NCBI GenBank assembly: GCA_945860165.1
Contig: CAMAPL010000002.1
Span: forward strand, 166,658-230,657
From: Rhizobium sp. Q54
Lineage (GTDB): Bacteria; Pseudomonadota; Alphaproteobacteria; Micropepsales; Micropepsaceae
Direction of reading: 5' to 3'
Length of the DNA stretch: 64,000 nucleotides
Positions 50,268-60,320 of the stretch are shown here, piece after piece. The notes under the pieces are model-generated. The model searched no databases and was not told the origin of the DNA. It was given only the letters and a program-made list of their open reading frames with translations. Within the stretch, counting starts at the first letter, position 1; the number at the start of each line of letters is the position of its first letter. The translations under genes and the position numbers were made by a program.

Positions 50268-51113
50268 ATGAGCGCCATCGGCGTCAAACTTGTGCTTCCA
50301 AAGTCCCGGCATGTCCTGCCGGGCTTTCGCCTGTCGCTGGGCTTCACGATTTTCTATCTGACCTCGCTGGTGCTGATCCCGCTGTTGGCGCTGGTGCTGC
50401 GGCCCTTCGAGCTGGGGCTGGACGGCATGTGGAACGCCATTTCCACCCCGCGCGTGCTGGCCTCGCTGCGGTTGTCTTTCGGCACGGCGCTGGCCGCCGC
50501 CCTGATCGACTCGGTATTCGGCTTCATCATCGCCTGGGTGCTGGTGCGCTATCGCTTTCCCGGCAGGGCTTTGCTGGACGCGGTAATCGACCTGCCGTTC
50601 GCGCTGCCCACGGCGGTGGCGGGCATCGCGCTGTCCACCTTGTATGCGCCGACTGGATGGATCGGATCGATCCTGATCGAGTACGGCATCAAGGTCGCCT
50701 ACACGCCCTGGGGCGTGCTGGTGGCGATGGTGTTTATCAGCCTGCCGTTCACGGTGCGCACGGTGCAGCCGGTGCTGGCGGAAGTGGGACATGACATCGA
50801 GGAGGCCGCCGCCACGCTGGGGGCGACACGGCTCCAGACTATTGCCCGGGTTGTGATGCCGATGATGCTGCCAGCGATCCTGACCGGCGCGGCGATGGCC
50901 TTTGCCCGCGCGGCGGGCGAATACGGCTCCATCATCTTCATCGCCGGCAATATCCCGGCGGTCAGCGAAATCGCGCCGCTGCTGATCGTCATCAAGCTGG
51001 AACAGTATGACTATGCCGGGGCTTCGGCCATCGGCGTGGTGATGCTGACGGCCAGCTTCATCATGCTGCTTGCGCTGAACGGGCTGCAAAGCTGGGCTGC
51101 GAAACACAGATGA
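50268..51113 (+). CDS. cysT: Sulfate ABC transporter permease CysT
   Basis: A 281-residue inner-membrane permease with six helices and the ABC coupling loop [21 protein letters not shown]. The N-terminal [23 protein letters not shown] and the middle [19 protein letters not shown] are typical of CysT/CysU. AGGAATT precedes the ATG. Its stop overlaps the cysW start (ATGA). Confidence 0.95.
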   Translation: MSAIGVKLVLPKSRHVLPGFRLSLGFTIFYLTSLVLIPLLALVLRPFELGLDGMWNAISTPRVLASLRLSFGTALAAALIDSVFGFIIAWVLVRYRFPGRALLDAVIDLPFALPTAVAGIALSTLYAPTGWIGSILIEYGIKVAYTPWGVLVAMVFISLPFTVRTVQPVLAEVGHDIEEAAATLGATRLQTIARVVMPMMLPAILTGAAMAFARAAGEYGSIIFIAGNIPAVSEIAPLLIVIKLEQYDYAGASAIGVVMLTASFIMLLALNGLQSWAAKHR

Positions 51114-51961
51114 ATAAAATATTTTCCAAGCCGACCGAAGATCCGCTATGGCTCAAACTGACTCTGGGCATCATTGCTGTCGGCTTTATCGCCATCATGC
51201 TGCTGATGCCGCTGGTGCTGGTGTTCAAGGAAGCCCTGGCCAGCGGTGTCAGGACCTTCTTCAGCGCCATGGTCGAGCCGGACACCCTGGCGGCGGTGAA
51301 GCTGTCGCTGCTGGCCGCCGCCATCGCGGTGCCGCTCAATACGGTGTTCGGCATCGCGGCCGCCTGGTCGATCGCCAAGTTTGATTTCCGGGGCAAGACT
51401 TTCCTGGTGACCCTGATCGACCTGCCGTTCTCGGTATCGCCGGTGGTGGCGGGCCTGGTCTATGTGCTGGTGTTCGGCATGCAGGGCTGGCTGGGGCCCA
51501 CGCTGGCGGGCTACGACATCCGCGTCCTGTTCGCGCTGCCGGGCATCGTGCTGGCCACCATCTTCGTGACCTTTCCCTTTGTGGCGCGCGAACTGATCCC
51601 CTTGATGGTCGACCAGGGCCGCGACGAAGAAGAAGCCGCCGCCACCCTGGGCGCGTCGGGCTTCCAGACGTTCATGCGCGTCACCCTGCCCAACATCAAA
51701 TGGGGCCTGCTTTATGGCATTCTGCTCTGCAACGCCCGCGCCCTGGGCGAGTTCGGCGCGGTGTCTGTGCTGTCGGGCCATATCCGCGGCCAGACCAACA
51801 CCATGCCGCTGCATGTCGAGCTGCTATACAACAATTACGATTATACTGGCGCTTTTGCCGTCGCCGCTTTGCTGGCGATGCTGGCGCTGCTCACTTTGGC
51901 TTTGAAATCGTTTCTGGAATGGCGTTACGCGGACGAGCTCGCCGCGTCGCATCGTCATTAG
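51110..51961 (+). CDS. cysW: Sulfate ABC transporter permease CysW
   Basis: A 283-residue permease partner of Cys[36 protein letters not shown], the coupling loop [22 protein letters not shown] and [21 protein letters not shown] are CysW signatures. Overlaps cysT by four bases and ends ten bases before the cysA ATG. Confidence 0.95.
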   Translation: MNKIFSKPTEDPLWLKLTLGIIAVGFIAIMLLMPLVLVFKEALASGVRTFFSAMVEPDTLAAVKLSLLAAAIAVPLNTVFGIAAAWSIAKFDFRGKTFLVTLIDLPFSVSPVVAGLVYVLVFGMQGWLGPTLAGYDIRVLFALPGIVLATIFVTFPFVARELIPLMVDQGRDEEEAAATLGASGFQTFMRVTLPNIKWGLLYGILLCNARALGEFGAVSVLSGHIRGQTNTMPLHVELLYNNYDYTGAFAVAALLAMLALLTLALKSFLEWRYADELAASHRH

Positions 51962-51970
51962 GAGTCCGTG

Positions 51971-52690
51971 ATGTCTCTGGTAGTCGCCTCGGTCACCAAG
52001 AAGTTCGCCCGCTTCCCGGCGTTGCGCGGCGCCAGCTTTGTCGCCCCCCAGGGCGCCTTCGTTTCGCTGCTGGGCCCGTCGGGTTCGGGCAAGACCACCC
52101 TGCTCCGCATCCTGGGCGGGCTGGAAGTGGCTGACACCGGCAGCGTGCGATTTGCCGATCTCAACTGGTTGGACATGCCGGCCCGCACCCGCAATGCCGG
52201 CTTTGTCTTCCAGCAATATGCGCTGTTCCGGCACATGACCGTGGCCGACAATATCGCTTTCGGCCTGAAGGTGCGGCCGCGCGACATGCGCCCCAGCCGG
52301 GCCGACATCAAGAAGCGGGTGACGGACCTGCTGGCGCTGGTGCAGTTGGCGGGCTTGGAAGACCGCTATCCCAGCCAGCTTTCCGGCGGCCAGCGTCAAC
52401 GCGTGGCGCTGGCACGCGCGCTAGCGATTGAACCGCGCATGCTGCTGCTGGACGAGCCGTTCGGCGCCCTGGACACCAAGGTGCGCAAGGAGCTGCGCGC
52501 CGACCTGCGCCGTATCCACGACCATGCCGGTGTCACCACCGTGTTCGTCACCCATGACCAGGAAGAGGCCTTCGCGGTCGCCGACTTGGTGGCGGTGATG
52601 CGCGATGGCCGTATCGAGCAGTATGGCACGCCGCAGGACGTGCGCCGCGATCCCAAGACGGCCTTCGTCTCGGATTTTTTGTCGGCCTAG
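51971..52690 (+). CDS. cysA: Sulfate ABC transporter ATP-binding protein, short form
   Basis: A 239-residue ATPase with Walker [11 protein letters not shown]-loop FVFQQYALF, signature [15 protein letters not shown], Walker [13 protein letters not shown] and the switch His in [11 protein letters not shown]. Most CysA proteins are about 340-360 residues and end in a TOBE regulatory domain; this one stops right after the nucleotide-binding domain. I choose the ATG at 51971, six bases from GGAG, over the GTG at 51968. The stop overlaps the stop of the converging oxidoreductase gene by four bases. Confidence 0.93.
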   Translation: MSLVVASVTKKFARFPALRGASFVAPQGAFVSLLGPSGSGKTTLLRILGGLEVADTGSVRFADLNWLDMPARTRNAGFVFQQYALFRHMTVADNIAFGLKVRPRDMRPSRADIKKRVTDLLALVQLAGLEDRYPSQLSGGQRQRVALARALAIEPRMLLLDEPFGALDTKVRKELRADLRRIHDHAGVTTVFVTHDQEEAFAVADLVAVMRDGRIEQYGTPQDVRRDPKTAFVSDFLSA

Positions 52691-54285
52691 CTTTTACCGG
52701 CAATCGATCTGGCGACGGCCTCGGCCACTTTGATGCCGTCCACGGCCGCCGAGAGGATGCCGCCGGCAAAGCCTGCGCCTTCACCGGCCGGATATATCCC
52801 TTTGGTATTGAGACTCTGGAAGTCTTCGCCGCGCCGGATGCGGATGGGGCTGGAGGTACGCGTTTCCACCCCCGTCAGCACCGCATCGGCGCGGTCAAAG
52901 CCTTTGATCTGGCGCCCGAAGGCGGGCAGGGCTTCCCGGATGGCCTCGATGGCATAATCGGGCAGGCAGGTGGACAGGTCAGTGGGCGTTACACCGGGCC
53001 GATAGGACGGGACAACTTCGCCCAGGACGGTGGACGGCGTACACGCAACAAAGTCGCCCACCAGCTGCGCCGGCGCGGCATAGGTGCCGCCGCCCGCCGC
53101 AAAGGCTGCGGTTTCCCAGCGGCGCTGCAGTTCGATGCCGGCCAGGGGATGGCCGGGATAATCCACCTCGGGTGTGATGGCGACCACGATGCCGGCATTG
53201 GCGTTGCGCTCATTGCGCGAATACTGGCTCATGCCATTGGTTACAACACGCCCCGGCTCGGAGGCCGCCGCCACCACCGTGCCGCCGGGGCACATGCAGA
53301 AGCTGTAGACGTCGCGGCCGTTTTTGGCGTGATGCACCAGCTTGTAATCGGCGGCGCCCAGCTCGGGGATGGAGCGCCCGAAGCGGGCCTTGTCGATCAG
53401 CCCCTGGGGATGCTCGATGCGAAAGCCGATGCTGAAGGGCTTGGCTTCGATGGCGACGCCGCGTTCATGCAGCATTTCGAAACTGTCGCGGGCGCTGTGG
53501 CCCAGCGCCAGCACGACATGATCGGATTCGATTTCCTCGCCGGATTCCAGCTTCACGCCGCGCACGTCATGGTCCGGCGTCAGCAGAAGGTCCGCGACCT
53601 TGCTGTTGAAGCGGTATTCCCCGCCCAGCGCCTCAATGGTTTCGCGCATGGCTTCCACCATGGTGACCAGCCGGAAGGTGCCGATATGGGGATGCGCCTC
53701 GGTGAGGATTTCCTCCGGCGCGCCGGCCTTGACGAATTCGGTCAGGACCTTGCGGCTCAGGTAACGCGGGTCCTTGATCTGGCTGTAGAGCTTGCCGTCG
53801 GAAAAGGTACCGGCGCCGCCTTCTCCGAACTGGACATTGGACTCCGGATTCAGCACCGAGCGCCGCCACAGGCCCCAGGTGTCCTTGGTGCGCTCCCGCA
53901 CCGCCTTGCCGCGCTCCAGAATGATGGGACGAAAACCGGACTGGGCGAGAATGAGCGCCGCGAACAGACCGCAAGGCCCGGCGCCGATCACCAGCGGCCT
54001 GTTCAAATGGTCGTTGGGGAATGCAGCGGGCGCGTGGGCGGCGAATTTGTAATCCATGTCCGGGGTGGGTCGCAGGTCGCGCGGCGCGCGCGTCTCATCC
54101 TTCAGCGTGACGTCCACCGTGTAGATGTAAGTGATCGCCTGCTTGTTGCGGGCGTCATGGGCGCGCTTGAACACCTGGAAATCCAGCAGCGCGTCCGCCG
54201 GAAGCTTCAGCTTTTTGAGAATTGCGGCTTTCAGCGCGGACGCGCCGTGGTCGAGCGGCAACTTTATGTCGGTAAGGCGCAACAT
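52687..54285 (-). CDS. FAD-dependent oxidoreductase (COG2509 type)
   Basis: A 532-residue flavoprotein. An N-terminal domain of about 90 residues ([23 protein letters not shown]) precedes the FAD fold [20 protein letters not shown] at about 100-120 and the [20 protein letters not shown] block, which define the COG2509 family of uncharacterised dehydrogenases. The C-terminal [28 protein letters not shown] completes the FAD site. Function is unknown; a role in thiol or lipid metabolism has been suggested for relatives but nothing here decides it. I start at the ATG at 54285, where the family N-terminus begins. Confidence 0.85.
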   Translation of the reverse strand: MLRLTDIKLPLDHGASALKAAILKKLKLPADALLDFQVFKRAHDARNKQAITYIYTVDVTLKDETRAPRDLRPTPDMDYKFAAHAPAAFPNDHLNRPLVIGAGPCGLFAALILAQSGFRPIILERGKAVRERTKDTWGLWRRSVLNPESNVQFGEGGAGTFSDGKLYSQIKDPRYLSRKVLTEFVKAGAPEEILTEAHPHIGTFRLVTMVEAMRETIEALGGEYRFNSKVADLLLTPDHDVRGVKLESGEEIESDHVVLALGHSARDSFEMLHERGVAIEAKPFSIGFRIEHPQGLIDKARFGRSIPELGAADYKLVHHAKNGRDVYSFCMCPGGTVVAAASEPGRVVTNGMSQYSRNERNANAGIVVAITPEVDYPGHPLAGIELQRRWETAAFAAGGGTYAAPAQLVGDFVACTPSTVLGEVVPSYRPGVTPTDLSTCLPDYAIEAIREALPAFGRQIKGFDRADAVLTGVETRTSSPIRIRRGEDFQSLNTKGIYPAGEGAGFAGGILSAAVDGIKVAEAVARSIAGKS

Positions 54286-54492
54286 AACTGCTTGTATAAC
54301 GACAGGTTTCCATCTGTGCCAGTCCTGCACGACTAAGCTGCTTTGCAGACAAGAAAATCGCGCGCCGGCCCCTGCGCTATCACAAATGATTTCGGTTGCG
54401 GTTTCGTGTTGACCCACTCTTGTTTCGGGCGCAGAGTTTACATGCTGAGAGAAACGAATGCGATTGCCGCAGTTACTCCAAGGCGCCCATTG

Positions 54493-54510
54493 CGCGATAT
54501 TCCTATCGCG
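54493..54510. promoter_or_regulatory. Perfect dyad in the promoter region of the arabinofuranosidase gene
   Basis: CGCGATA-TTCC-TATCGCG lies 72 bases before the ATG of the GH51 gene in the 296-base divergent region 54286-54581. The size and symmetry suit a dimeric repressor site. No regulator gene is adjacent. Confidence 0.4.
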
Positions 54511-54581
54511 ACCGGAGAGACCGGCAACCCGAGCAAAGCGAGGGCCTGCCGGAGCGACCATAAAAAATTTAGGGGCATGTG

Positions 54582-56108
54582 ATGCGCAGGACAATTTTGG
54601 CCGCCGCTTTTGTGCTGGCGGTGCCAGCTTGGGCCATGGCGCAGAGCGTCAATGTATCGGTCAACGTGGACACCGCAAAGCCGGGCGCCGAAATCAGCCG
54701 CCACATCTATGGTCATTTTGTCGAGCATCTGGGGCGCGGCATCTATGAAGGCATCTGGGTCGGCCAGAACAGCAAGATTCCCAATATCCGCGGCTATCGC
54801 AGCGATGTCGTCGCCGCGCTGAAGAAGATCAAGGTGCCGGTGATGCGCTGGCCCGGCGGCTGCTTTGCCGACCTGTATGATTGGCGCGACGGCATCGGCC
54901 CGCGTGCCAAGCGCCCAGTGCGGGTCAATATCCATTGGGGCGGTGTCACCGAGGACAACAGCTTCGGCACTCACGAATTTCTCGACTTCGCCGAACTGAT
55001 CGGCGCGGAAGCCTATGTCTCGGTCAATGTCGGATCGCTGACGCCATACGATACCTCGCAATGGCTGGAATATATGACCTCGGACAGCAAATCGTCGCTG
55101 GCCAATGAGCGGCGCAAGAACGGCCGCGACAAGCCCTGGAACGTCAAGTTTGTCGGCATCGGCAATGAGACCTGGGGCTGCGGCGGCAACATGCGCCCCG
55201 AATATGCCGCCGACATCCAGCGCCGCTATGCCACCTTCGCCAACACGCCACGCGACATGGGCACCTTGAAGATCGCAAGCGGCTCGCATGACGACAATTA
55301 CCAATTTGCCGAAGTGATGATGAAGGATGGCGGCCGCTTTGACGGCCTCAGCGTGCATTATTACACGGTGCCGCGCATTTTCCGCGACAAAGGTCCCGCC
55401 ACCGACTTTCCGGAAGTCGAATGGGCTTCGACCTTGAGCCATGCGCGGCATATCGAGACCATTGTCACGAAGACCGCCGAGATCATGGACAAGTATGATC
55501 CCGCCAAGAAGATTGGCCTGTATGTGGATGAGTGGGGCACCTGGTACGATCAGGAGCCCGGCAGCACGCCCGGCTTCCTCTATCAGCAAAGCACCTTGCG
55601 CGATGCCGAAGTGGCGGCGTTGCATCTCAACATCTTCCATCGCAATACCGAGCGGGTGAAGATGGCCAATATCGCGCAGATGATAAATGTGCTGCAGGCG
55701 ATGATTCTGACCGATAAGGAAAAGATGATCCTGACGCCGACCTATCACGTGTTCGAAATGTATGTGCCGTTCCAGGGCGCGGTACCCTATCCCGCCAGTG
55801 TCTCGGGCGGCGGTTATAAAAACGGCGATACCAGCCTGCCGTCGGTGGATGTGTCGGCGGCGCGTGGCAAGGACGGCAAGCTTTATCTGTCGCTGGTCAA
55901 TCTGGACCCGAACAAGCCGGCGCATATCGTCACCAACCTGACGGGCACGGCGAAGGGGCGCATTCTGACGGGGCCGGCGATGGACACGCACAATACATTT
56001 GCGGTGCCCAACGCCATCCGCCCCGTGCCGTTCAGCGGCAGCAGCGACAATGGCAAGCTAGCTTTCGACCTGCCGGCCAAGGCGGTTGCCGTGGTGGCGG
56101 TGGACTAG
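54582..56108 (+). CDS. abfA: Secreted alpha-L-arabinofuranosidase, GH51
   Basis: A 508-residue glycoside hydrolase with a signal peptide (MRRTILAAAFVLAVPAWAMA). GH51 motifs are EISRHIYGHFVEHLGRGIY, MRWPGGCFADLYDWRDGIGP, the acid/base E196 in GIGNETWGCGGNM and the nucleophile E317 in LYVDEWGTWYD. It should release terminal arabinofuranose from arabinan or arabinoxylan. GH51 enzymes are often cytoplasmic; this one is exported. AGGGG precedes the ATG at 54582. It converges with and abuts an aldose 1-epimerase gene. Confidence 0.93.
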   Translation: MRRTILAAAFVLAVPAWAMAQSVNVSVNVDTAKPGAEISRHIYGHFVEHLGRGIYEGIWVGQNSKIPNIRGYRSDVVAALKKIKVPVMRWPGGCFADLYDWRDGIGPRAKRPVRVNIHWGGVTEDNSFGTHEFLDFAELIGAEAYVSVNVGSLTPYDTSQWLEYMTSDSKSSLANERRKNGRDKPWNVKFVGIGNETWGCGGNMRPEYAADIQRRYATFANTPRDMGTLKIASGSHDDNYQFAEVMMKDGGRFDGLSVHYYTVPRIFRDKGPATDFPEVEWASTLSHARHIETIVTKTAEIMDKYDPAKKIGLYVDEWGTWYDQEPGSTPGFLYQQSTLRDAEVAALHLNIFHRNTERVKMANIAQMINVLQAMILTDKEKMILTPTYHVFEMYVPFQGAVPYPASVSGGGYKNGDTSLPSVDVSAARGKDGKLYLSLVNLDPNKPAHIVTNLTGTAKGRILTGPAMDTHNTFAVPNAIRPVPFSGSSDNGKLAFDLPAKAVAVVAVD

Positions 56109-57242
56109 CTATTTGGTCCGGAACGCAAAGACCATGCTGTTCACATAGGTCTGGCCGGGGTTCAGCCGCGCGGTGGGGAAGTCGGCGCGGTTGGGCGCAT
56201 CCGGGAAGGTGCCGGGCTCCAGACAGATGGCGTCGCCCTGGCGATAGCTGCGCTGGTTCTTGCCGAAGAAGGTGCCGTCCATGAAATTGCCGGTATAGAA
56301 CTGGATGCCGGGCGCGGTGACGCGCACCTCCATCACCCGGCCGGACACCGGTTCTTCCACCACCGCGGCGGTACGCAGGTTTCCGGGCGCACCGTCGACA
56401 ATGAAATTGTGATCATAGCCGCGGCCATAGCGGATCTGCTGGTCGCGGGCGTCGCGGATTCGGGTGCCAACGGCCGTGGCTTTGCGGAAATCGAACGGAG
56501 TGCCCGCCACCGGGCGGCGCTCACCGGTGGGGATCAGGGTGGCATCGACCGGCGTGAAGCGTTCGGCATGCAGGGTCACCAGATTGCCCATCACGTCGCG
56601 TGCCGCATTGCCCGACAGGTTGAAATAGGCATGGTTGGTGAGGTTCACCACCGTGGGCTTGCTGGTGGTGGCGCGATAATCCAGCCGCAGTTCATTCTTT
56701 TCGTTCAGCGCATAGGTGACGGTGACTTTCAGTTCGCCGGGAAAGCCTTCTTCACCATCGGCGCTGACATAGCTCATGATGACCTTGGCATCGGAGCCAT
56801 TGGAGATGGACTCAATCTTCCACACCCGCTTGTCGAAGCCCTTGGCACCGCCATGCAGCGAATTGGGGCCGTCATTGGTGACCAGGGCGTAGGTCTTGCC
56901 GTCGAGGGCGAATTTTCCCTTGGCGATGCGGTTGGCAAAGCGGCCCACCGAGACGCCGAAATAATTGGGACGGGTGAGATAATCCTGCGGCTTGTCGTAC
57001 CCCAGGGTGACATCCTCTCTGCGGCCATTGCGGTCGGCCACGGTCAGCGACTGAAGCGTGGCGCCCAGGGTCATGATCCGGGCCGACATGCCCGCGCCAT
57101 TGGTCAGGGTCACGGCTTCGATCCTTGTGCCGTCGGCAAGCGCGCCGAAAGACCCGCGTGTCGCGGTGGCGGCATTCGCGCTCGTGATGAACAAAGCTGT
57201 GCACAGCGTGAGGCAGGCGGCCCCCAGAATTACAGTTTTCAT
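56109..57242 (-). CDS. galM: Exported aldose 1-epimerase (mutarotase)
   Basis: A 377-residue GalM-family enzyme that interconverts alpha and beta anomers of hexoses such as galactose. RFANRIAKGKFALDGK, NDGPNSLHGG (His), LTNHAYFNLSG (catalytic His) and the C-terminal AICLEPGTFPDAPN (catalytic Glu) are present. A signal peptide (MKTVILGAACLTLCTALFI) shows periplasmic location. I start at the ATG at 57242 with GGAGTG upstream. It sits head-to-head with recQ and tail-to-tail with the arabinofuranosidase gene. Confidence 0.93.
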   Translation of the reverse strand: MKTVILGAACLTLCTALFITSANAATATRGSFGALADGTRIEAVTLTNGAGMSARIMTLGATLQSLTVADRNGRREDVTLGYDKPQDYLTRPNYFGVSVGRFANRIAKGKFALDGKTYALVTNDGPNSLHGGAKGFDKRVWKIESISNGSDAKVIMSYVSADGEEGFPGELKVTVTYALNEKNELRLDYRATTSKPTVVNLTNHAYFNLSGNAARDVMGNLVTLHAERFTPVDATLIPTGERRPVAGTPFDFRKATAVGTRIRDARDQQIRYGRGYDHNFIVDGAPGNLRTAAVVEEPVSGRVMEVRVTAPGIQFYTGNFMDGTFFGKNQRSYRQGDAICLEPGTFPDAPNRADFPTARLNPGQTYVNSMVFAFRTK

Positions 57243-57329
57243 GATCACTCCCATTTTTCTTGAGCCCAATATCCCGGCAAAAAAAGCATCATTCAAGTGT
57301 GCCCGTCTGAAGAGATGCTATAAGGCCGC

Positions 57330-59141
57330 GTGAATCAGCATATCGCGCATCTGTCCGACGACCCCAAGCGGCGCATCCTGAAGGATGTTTTCGGTTTTGA
57401 CGATTTTCGCCCCGGCCAGGCGGCGGCGATGGACACATTGCTGGCCGGCCGCCATGTGCTGGCGGTGATGCCGACCGGCGCGGGGAAATCGCTCTGCTAC
57501 CAAGTGCCTGCGCTGGTGCTGGGTGGCCTGACCGTCGTGGTCTCGCCGCTGGTGGCGCTGATGCAGGACCAGGTGGCGGCCCTGCGCCTGGCTGGGGTGG
57601 CGGCCGACACCATCAATTCCGGGGTAGACCGCGATGAGAATATCGCCGCCTGGCGTCGCGTGACGGCAGGGGAGACGCGACTTCTGTATCTGGCGCCCGA
57701 ACGGCTGATGACACAGCGCATGCTGGACGCACTCGCGGGCGCGGATATCCGCCTGATCGCGGTGGATGAGGCGCACTGTATCTCGCAATGGGGCCCGGCC
57801 TTCCGGCCTGAATATGAACAGCTGTCGCGGCTACGCGATCTTTTCCCCAAGGCGCCGATCATCGCCCTGACGGCGACGGCGGACGAAGCGACGCGCCGCG
57901 ACATCGCCGCCCGGCTGTTCGCCGGCAGGGTCGAGACGCTGGTGCTGGGTTTCGACCGGCCCAACATCAAGCTCAGTGTCGTGGCGCGCGATGACGGCAA
58001 GCGCCAGCTGCTGGATTTCGTCAAGCGCCATGCCGGGCGCAGCGGCATCGTCTATTGCCTGTCGCGCAAGAAAACCGAAGAGACCGCGGCCGCCCTGGAA
58101 CGCGGCGGTGTGCGGGCGCTGGCCTATCATGCCGGCATGACCAAGGAGGCGCGCGACGCCAACCAGAACAGCTTCATGACAGAGGCCGGCGTGGTGATGG
58201 TGGCGACGATCGCCTTCGGCATGGGCATCGATAAGCCGGATGTCGCCTATGTCTTTCACACCGACCTGCCGGGCAATCTGGAAGCCTATTACCAGGAGAT
58301 CGGCCGCGCGGGCCGCGACGGACGCGCCGCCGAGGCGCACATGCTGTTCGGGTCCGGCGACATTCGGATGCGGCGCATGTTCATCGACGGCGAGGAGGCC
58401 GGCGACGAGCACAAGCGGCGCGCCCATGGCCGCCTTGGCACCCTGATCGGCTATTGCGAAGCGGTACAATGCCGACGCCAGATCCTACTGCAATATTTCG
58501 GCGAGATCGCCGAGCCTTGCGGCAATTGCGACAATTGCCTGGACACTGCGCCGCTCAGCGACGGCACGGCGCAGGCGCAGATCATCCTGGCGGCCGTGCT
58601 GCAATCGGGCGAGCGCTTCGGGGCCACGCATGTGATCGACATCCTGCGCGGCGCCAATACGCAGAAAATCAAGGAGCGGGGGCACGATAGCCTAGCCTGC
58701 TTTGGCAGCGGCGCGGCGCGCAAGAAAGAAGAATGGCAATCGCTGATCCGCCAGATGGCGGCGGCGGATTTCCTGAAGCCTGACGATCATGGCGGTCTGG
58801 CGATCACCGAGCGGGGCGAGGATCTGCGCCGCGGCACCAGCCTGTTCCACTTCCGCGCGGCACCTGCGCGCGCCAAGGCGCGCGCCGAGACGATAGCGGC
58901 AGGCGAGGGCGGTGATCCGGACCTGCTGACGGCGCTGAAGGCGGTACGCCTGACGCTCGCGCGTGAACGCCAGGTGCCGGCCTATGTGATTTTTTCCGAC
59001 CGCACGCTGATCGACATGACGGCGCTGCAACCGCGCGACCTGGCTGAGTTTGCGCAAGTGAATGGCGTGGGCGCCGCCAAGCTGAAGGATTTCGGCGGGG
59101 TGTTCTTGGCGGCCATCGCAGAGCGTGCCCGCTCGGCGTGA
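57330..59141 (+). CDS. recQ: ATP-dependent DNA helicase RecQ
   Basis: A 603-residue 3'-5' helicase. Walker A MPTGAGKSLCYQ, the DEAH box AVDEAHCISQWG, motif V-VI IAFGMGIDKPDV and QEIGRAGRDG, a zinc site (CEAVQCRRQ, EPCGNCDNC), the winged-helix RQC region and a C-terminal HRDC domain (TLARERQVPAYVIFSDRTL) are in the usual order. GTG start. Acts in recombination and fork repair. Single gene. Confidence 0.97.
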   Translation: MNQHIAHLSDDPKRRILKDVFGFDDFRPGQAAAMDTLLAGRHVLAVMPTGAGKSLCYQVPALVLGGLTVVVSPLVALMQDQVAALRLAGVAADTINSGVDRDENIAAWRRVTAGETRLLYLAPERLMTQRMLDALAGADIRLIAVDEAHCISQWGPAFRPEYEQLSRLRDLFPKAPIIALTATADEATRRDIAARLFAGRVETLVLGFDRPNIKLSVVARDDGKRQLLDFVKRHAGRSGIVYCLSRKKTEETAAALERGGVRALAYHAGMTKEARDANQNSFMTEAGVVMVATIAFGMGIDKPDVAYVFHTDLPGNLEAYYQEIGRAGRDGRAAEAHMLFGSGDIRMRRMFIDGEEAGDEHKRRAHGRLGTLIGYCEAVQCRRQILLQYFGEIAEPCGNCDNCLDTAPLSDGTAQAQIILAAVLQSGERFGATHVIDILRGANTQKIKERGHDSLACFGSGAARKKEEWQSLIRQMAAADFLKPDDHGGLAITERGEDLRRGTSLFHFRAAPARAKARAETIAAGEGGDPDLLTALKAVRLTLARERQVPAYVIFSDRTLIDMTALQPRDLAEFAQVNGVGAAKLKDFGGVFLAAIAERARSA

Positions 59142-59149
59142 TGCAAGCC

Positions 59150-59410
59150 GTCAGAGCCGGGCGATCAGAAGCCCGGCGAACAGCTCAAGCGTCACGGCAC
59201 TCACGCGCTGGATGATGGTGAACGGCACCGACACTACCAGGCCCGATTTCACCAGCGCGCCGAGCGCGACCGAGGCCAGGCCGGCGCTGACAATGGTCGC
59301 CATCATGCAGGCGAAATAGGGGGCGGAGAAGCGCCAGCTGATATCGAACGCATACGGGACGTTGGCGGCGCCTTGCCTTGCCAGCGTGTTCCGCGACGAC
59401 TGGCGCGAGC
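59150..59410 (-). pseudogene. C-terminal fragment of an unidentified membrane protein
   Basis: On the minus strand one frame reads FDISWRFSAPYFACMMATIV, then SAGLASVALGALVKSGLVV and IIQRVSAVTLELFAGLLIARL to a stop at about 59153. Two hydrophobic stretches and coherent codon use suggest a real protein end, but no start or family N-terminus is found upstream. I cannot name the family. It may be the end of a lost permease gene. Confidence 0.35.
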
Positions 59411-59504
59411 CCTGAATATCCGTCTATAAACCCATCTGATTTCATCTGGGCCATCATCAAACGCACCGATAACGGCGCCTGGCCTGACGCCTCCAGGAGG
59501 GATC

Positions 59505-60320
59505 ATGCAAACCTTTAATACCGCTCTCAGCGCCGTGGTCGGTGTCGCCACCGTTATGGGACTGGCCTTCGCAGCCCCGGCCGGCGCCCAGACGACCCAG
59601 ATGGCCCGCGAGGTCATCGTGGGCACCCCGGGCTTCACCAACAATGGCGGCCTCGACATCATCACCAAGGCCTTCGAGGCCGAGACCGGCATCAAGGTCA
59701 CCGTCAAGAGCGGTGGCATGGATCAGGTCATGGGCTTTGCGATCGATGGCTCGGCCGACGCGGTCTTCCTGCCTGCCGATCATATGGACGACGTCACCGC
59801 CAAGGGCGCCATCAAGGCCAGCACCCGCAAGCGCATAGGCCGTTCCTACCAGGGCCTGGCTGTCCAGAAGGGCGCAAAAATCCCGGACATTTCCACCAGA
59901 GAGAAGTTCATCGCCGCCCTGAAGTCGGCGAACCTTGTCCTCCACTCGCGCTGCAACGGCACGCCCGGTGGTGCGGGCTGCAGCCGCACTTCCTATATGC
60001 TGAGCAGCCTTTTCGACCTGCCGGAAATGGCTGGGGTAAGGCACGCGCCGAGCGCCTATGGTGAAGGCGGTGACGCCCTGGCCCGCAACGAAGGCGACAT
60101 GGCGGTGCAGAACATCAGCCAGATCCTGAAATGGGATAACCTGGTCGTCGTCGGACCGATCCCCGAGGAATACGGCCGTTACCTGGATGCGGTAGCCGCC
60201 GTCCCGGCCAAGGCCAAGAACCAAGCACTCGGCCAGCAGTTCATCGCCTACGCCACCCAGCCGGGCACCTTCCCGATCTGGTATTCCCGCGGCATCGACC
60301 CGCGCAAGGGTGCCCAGTAA
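59505..60320 (+). CDS. Periplasmic solute-binding protein, ModA-like fold, orphan
   Basis: A 271-residue protein with a signal peptide (residues 1-28, APAGAQ). The mature part has the type II binding-protein layout of the ModA group: VIVGTPGFTNNGGLDIITKAFEAETGIKV, GSADAVFLPADHMDDV, and a hinge followed by GDMAVQNISQIL. Two Cys (SRCNGTPGGAGC) may form a disulfide. No ABC permease or ATPase gene is adjacent, so it may serve a transporter elsewhere or act as a sensor. The ligand is unknown; molybdate, an organic acid or a related anion is possible. AGGAGGGATC precedes the ATG. Confidence 0.75.
   Translation: MQTFNTALSAVVGVATVMGLAFAAPAGAQTTQMAREVIVGTPGFTNNGGLDIITKAFEAETGIKVTVKSGGMDQVMGFAIDGSADAVFLPADHMDDVTAKGAIKASTRKRIGRSYQGLAVQKGAKIPDISTREKFIAALKSANLVLHSRCNGTPGGAGCSRTSYMLSSLFDLPEMAGVRHAPSAYGEGGDALARNEGDMAVQNISQILKWDNLVVVGPIPEEYGRYLDAVAAVPAKAKNQALGQQFIAYATQPGTFPIWYSRGIDPRKGAQ

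Noticed and set aside
53149..54336. 395-codon plus-strand frame opposite the FAD oxidoreductase
   Set aside because: Antisense shadow; the minus strand encodes clear FAD motifs.
54438..55991. 517-codon minus-strand frame opposite the GH51 gene
   Set aside because: Antisense to a gene with intact catalytic motifs; composition rich in Arg, His and Ala typical of shadows.
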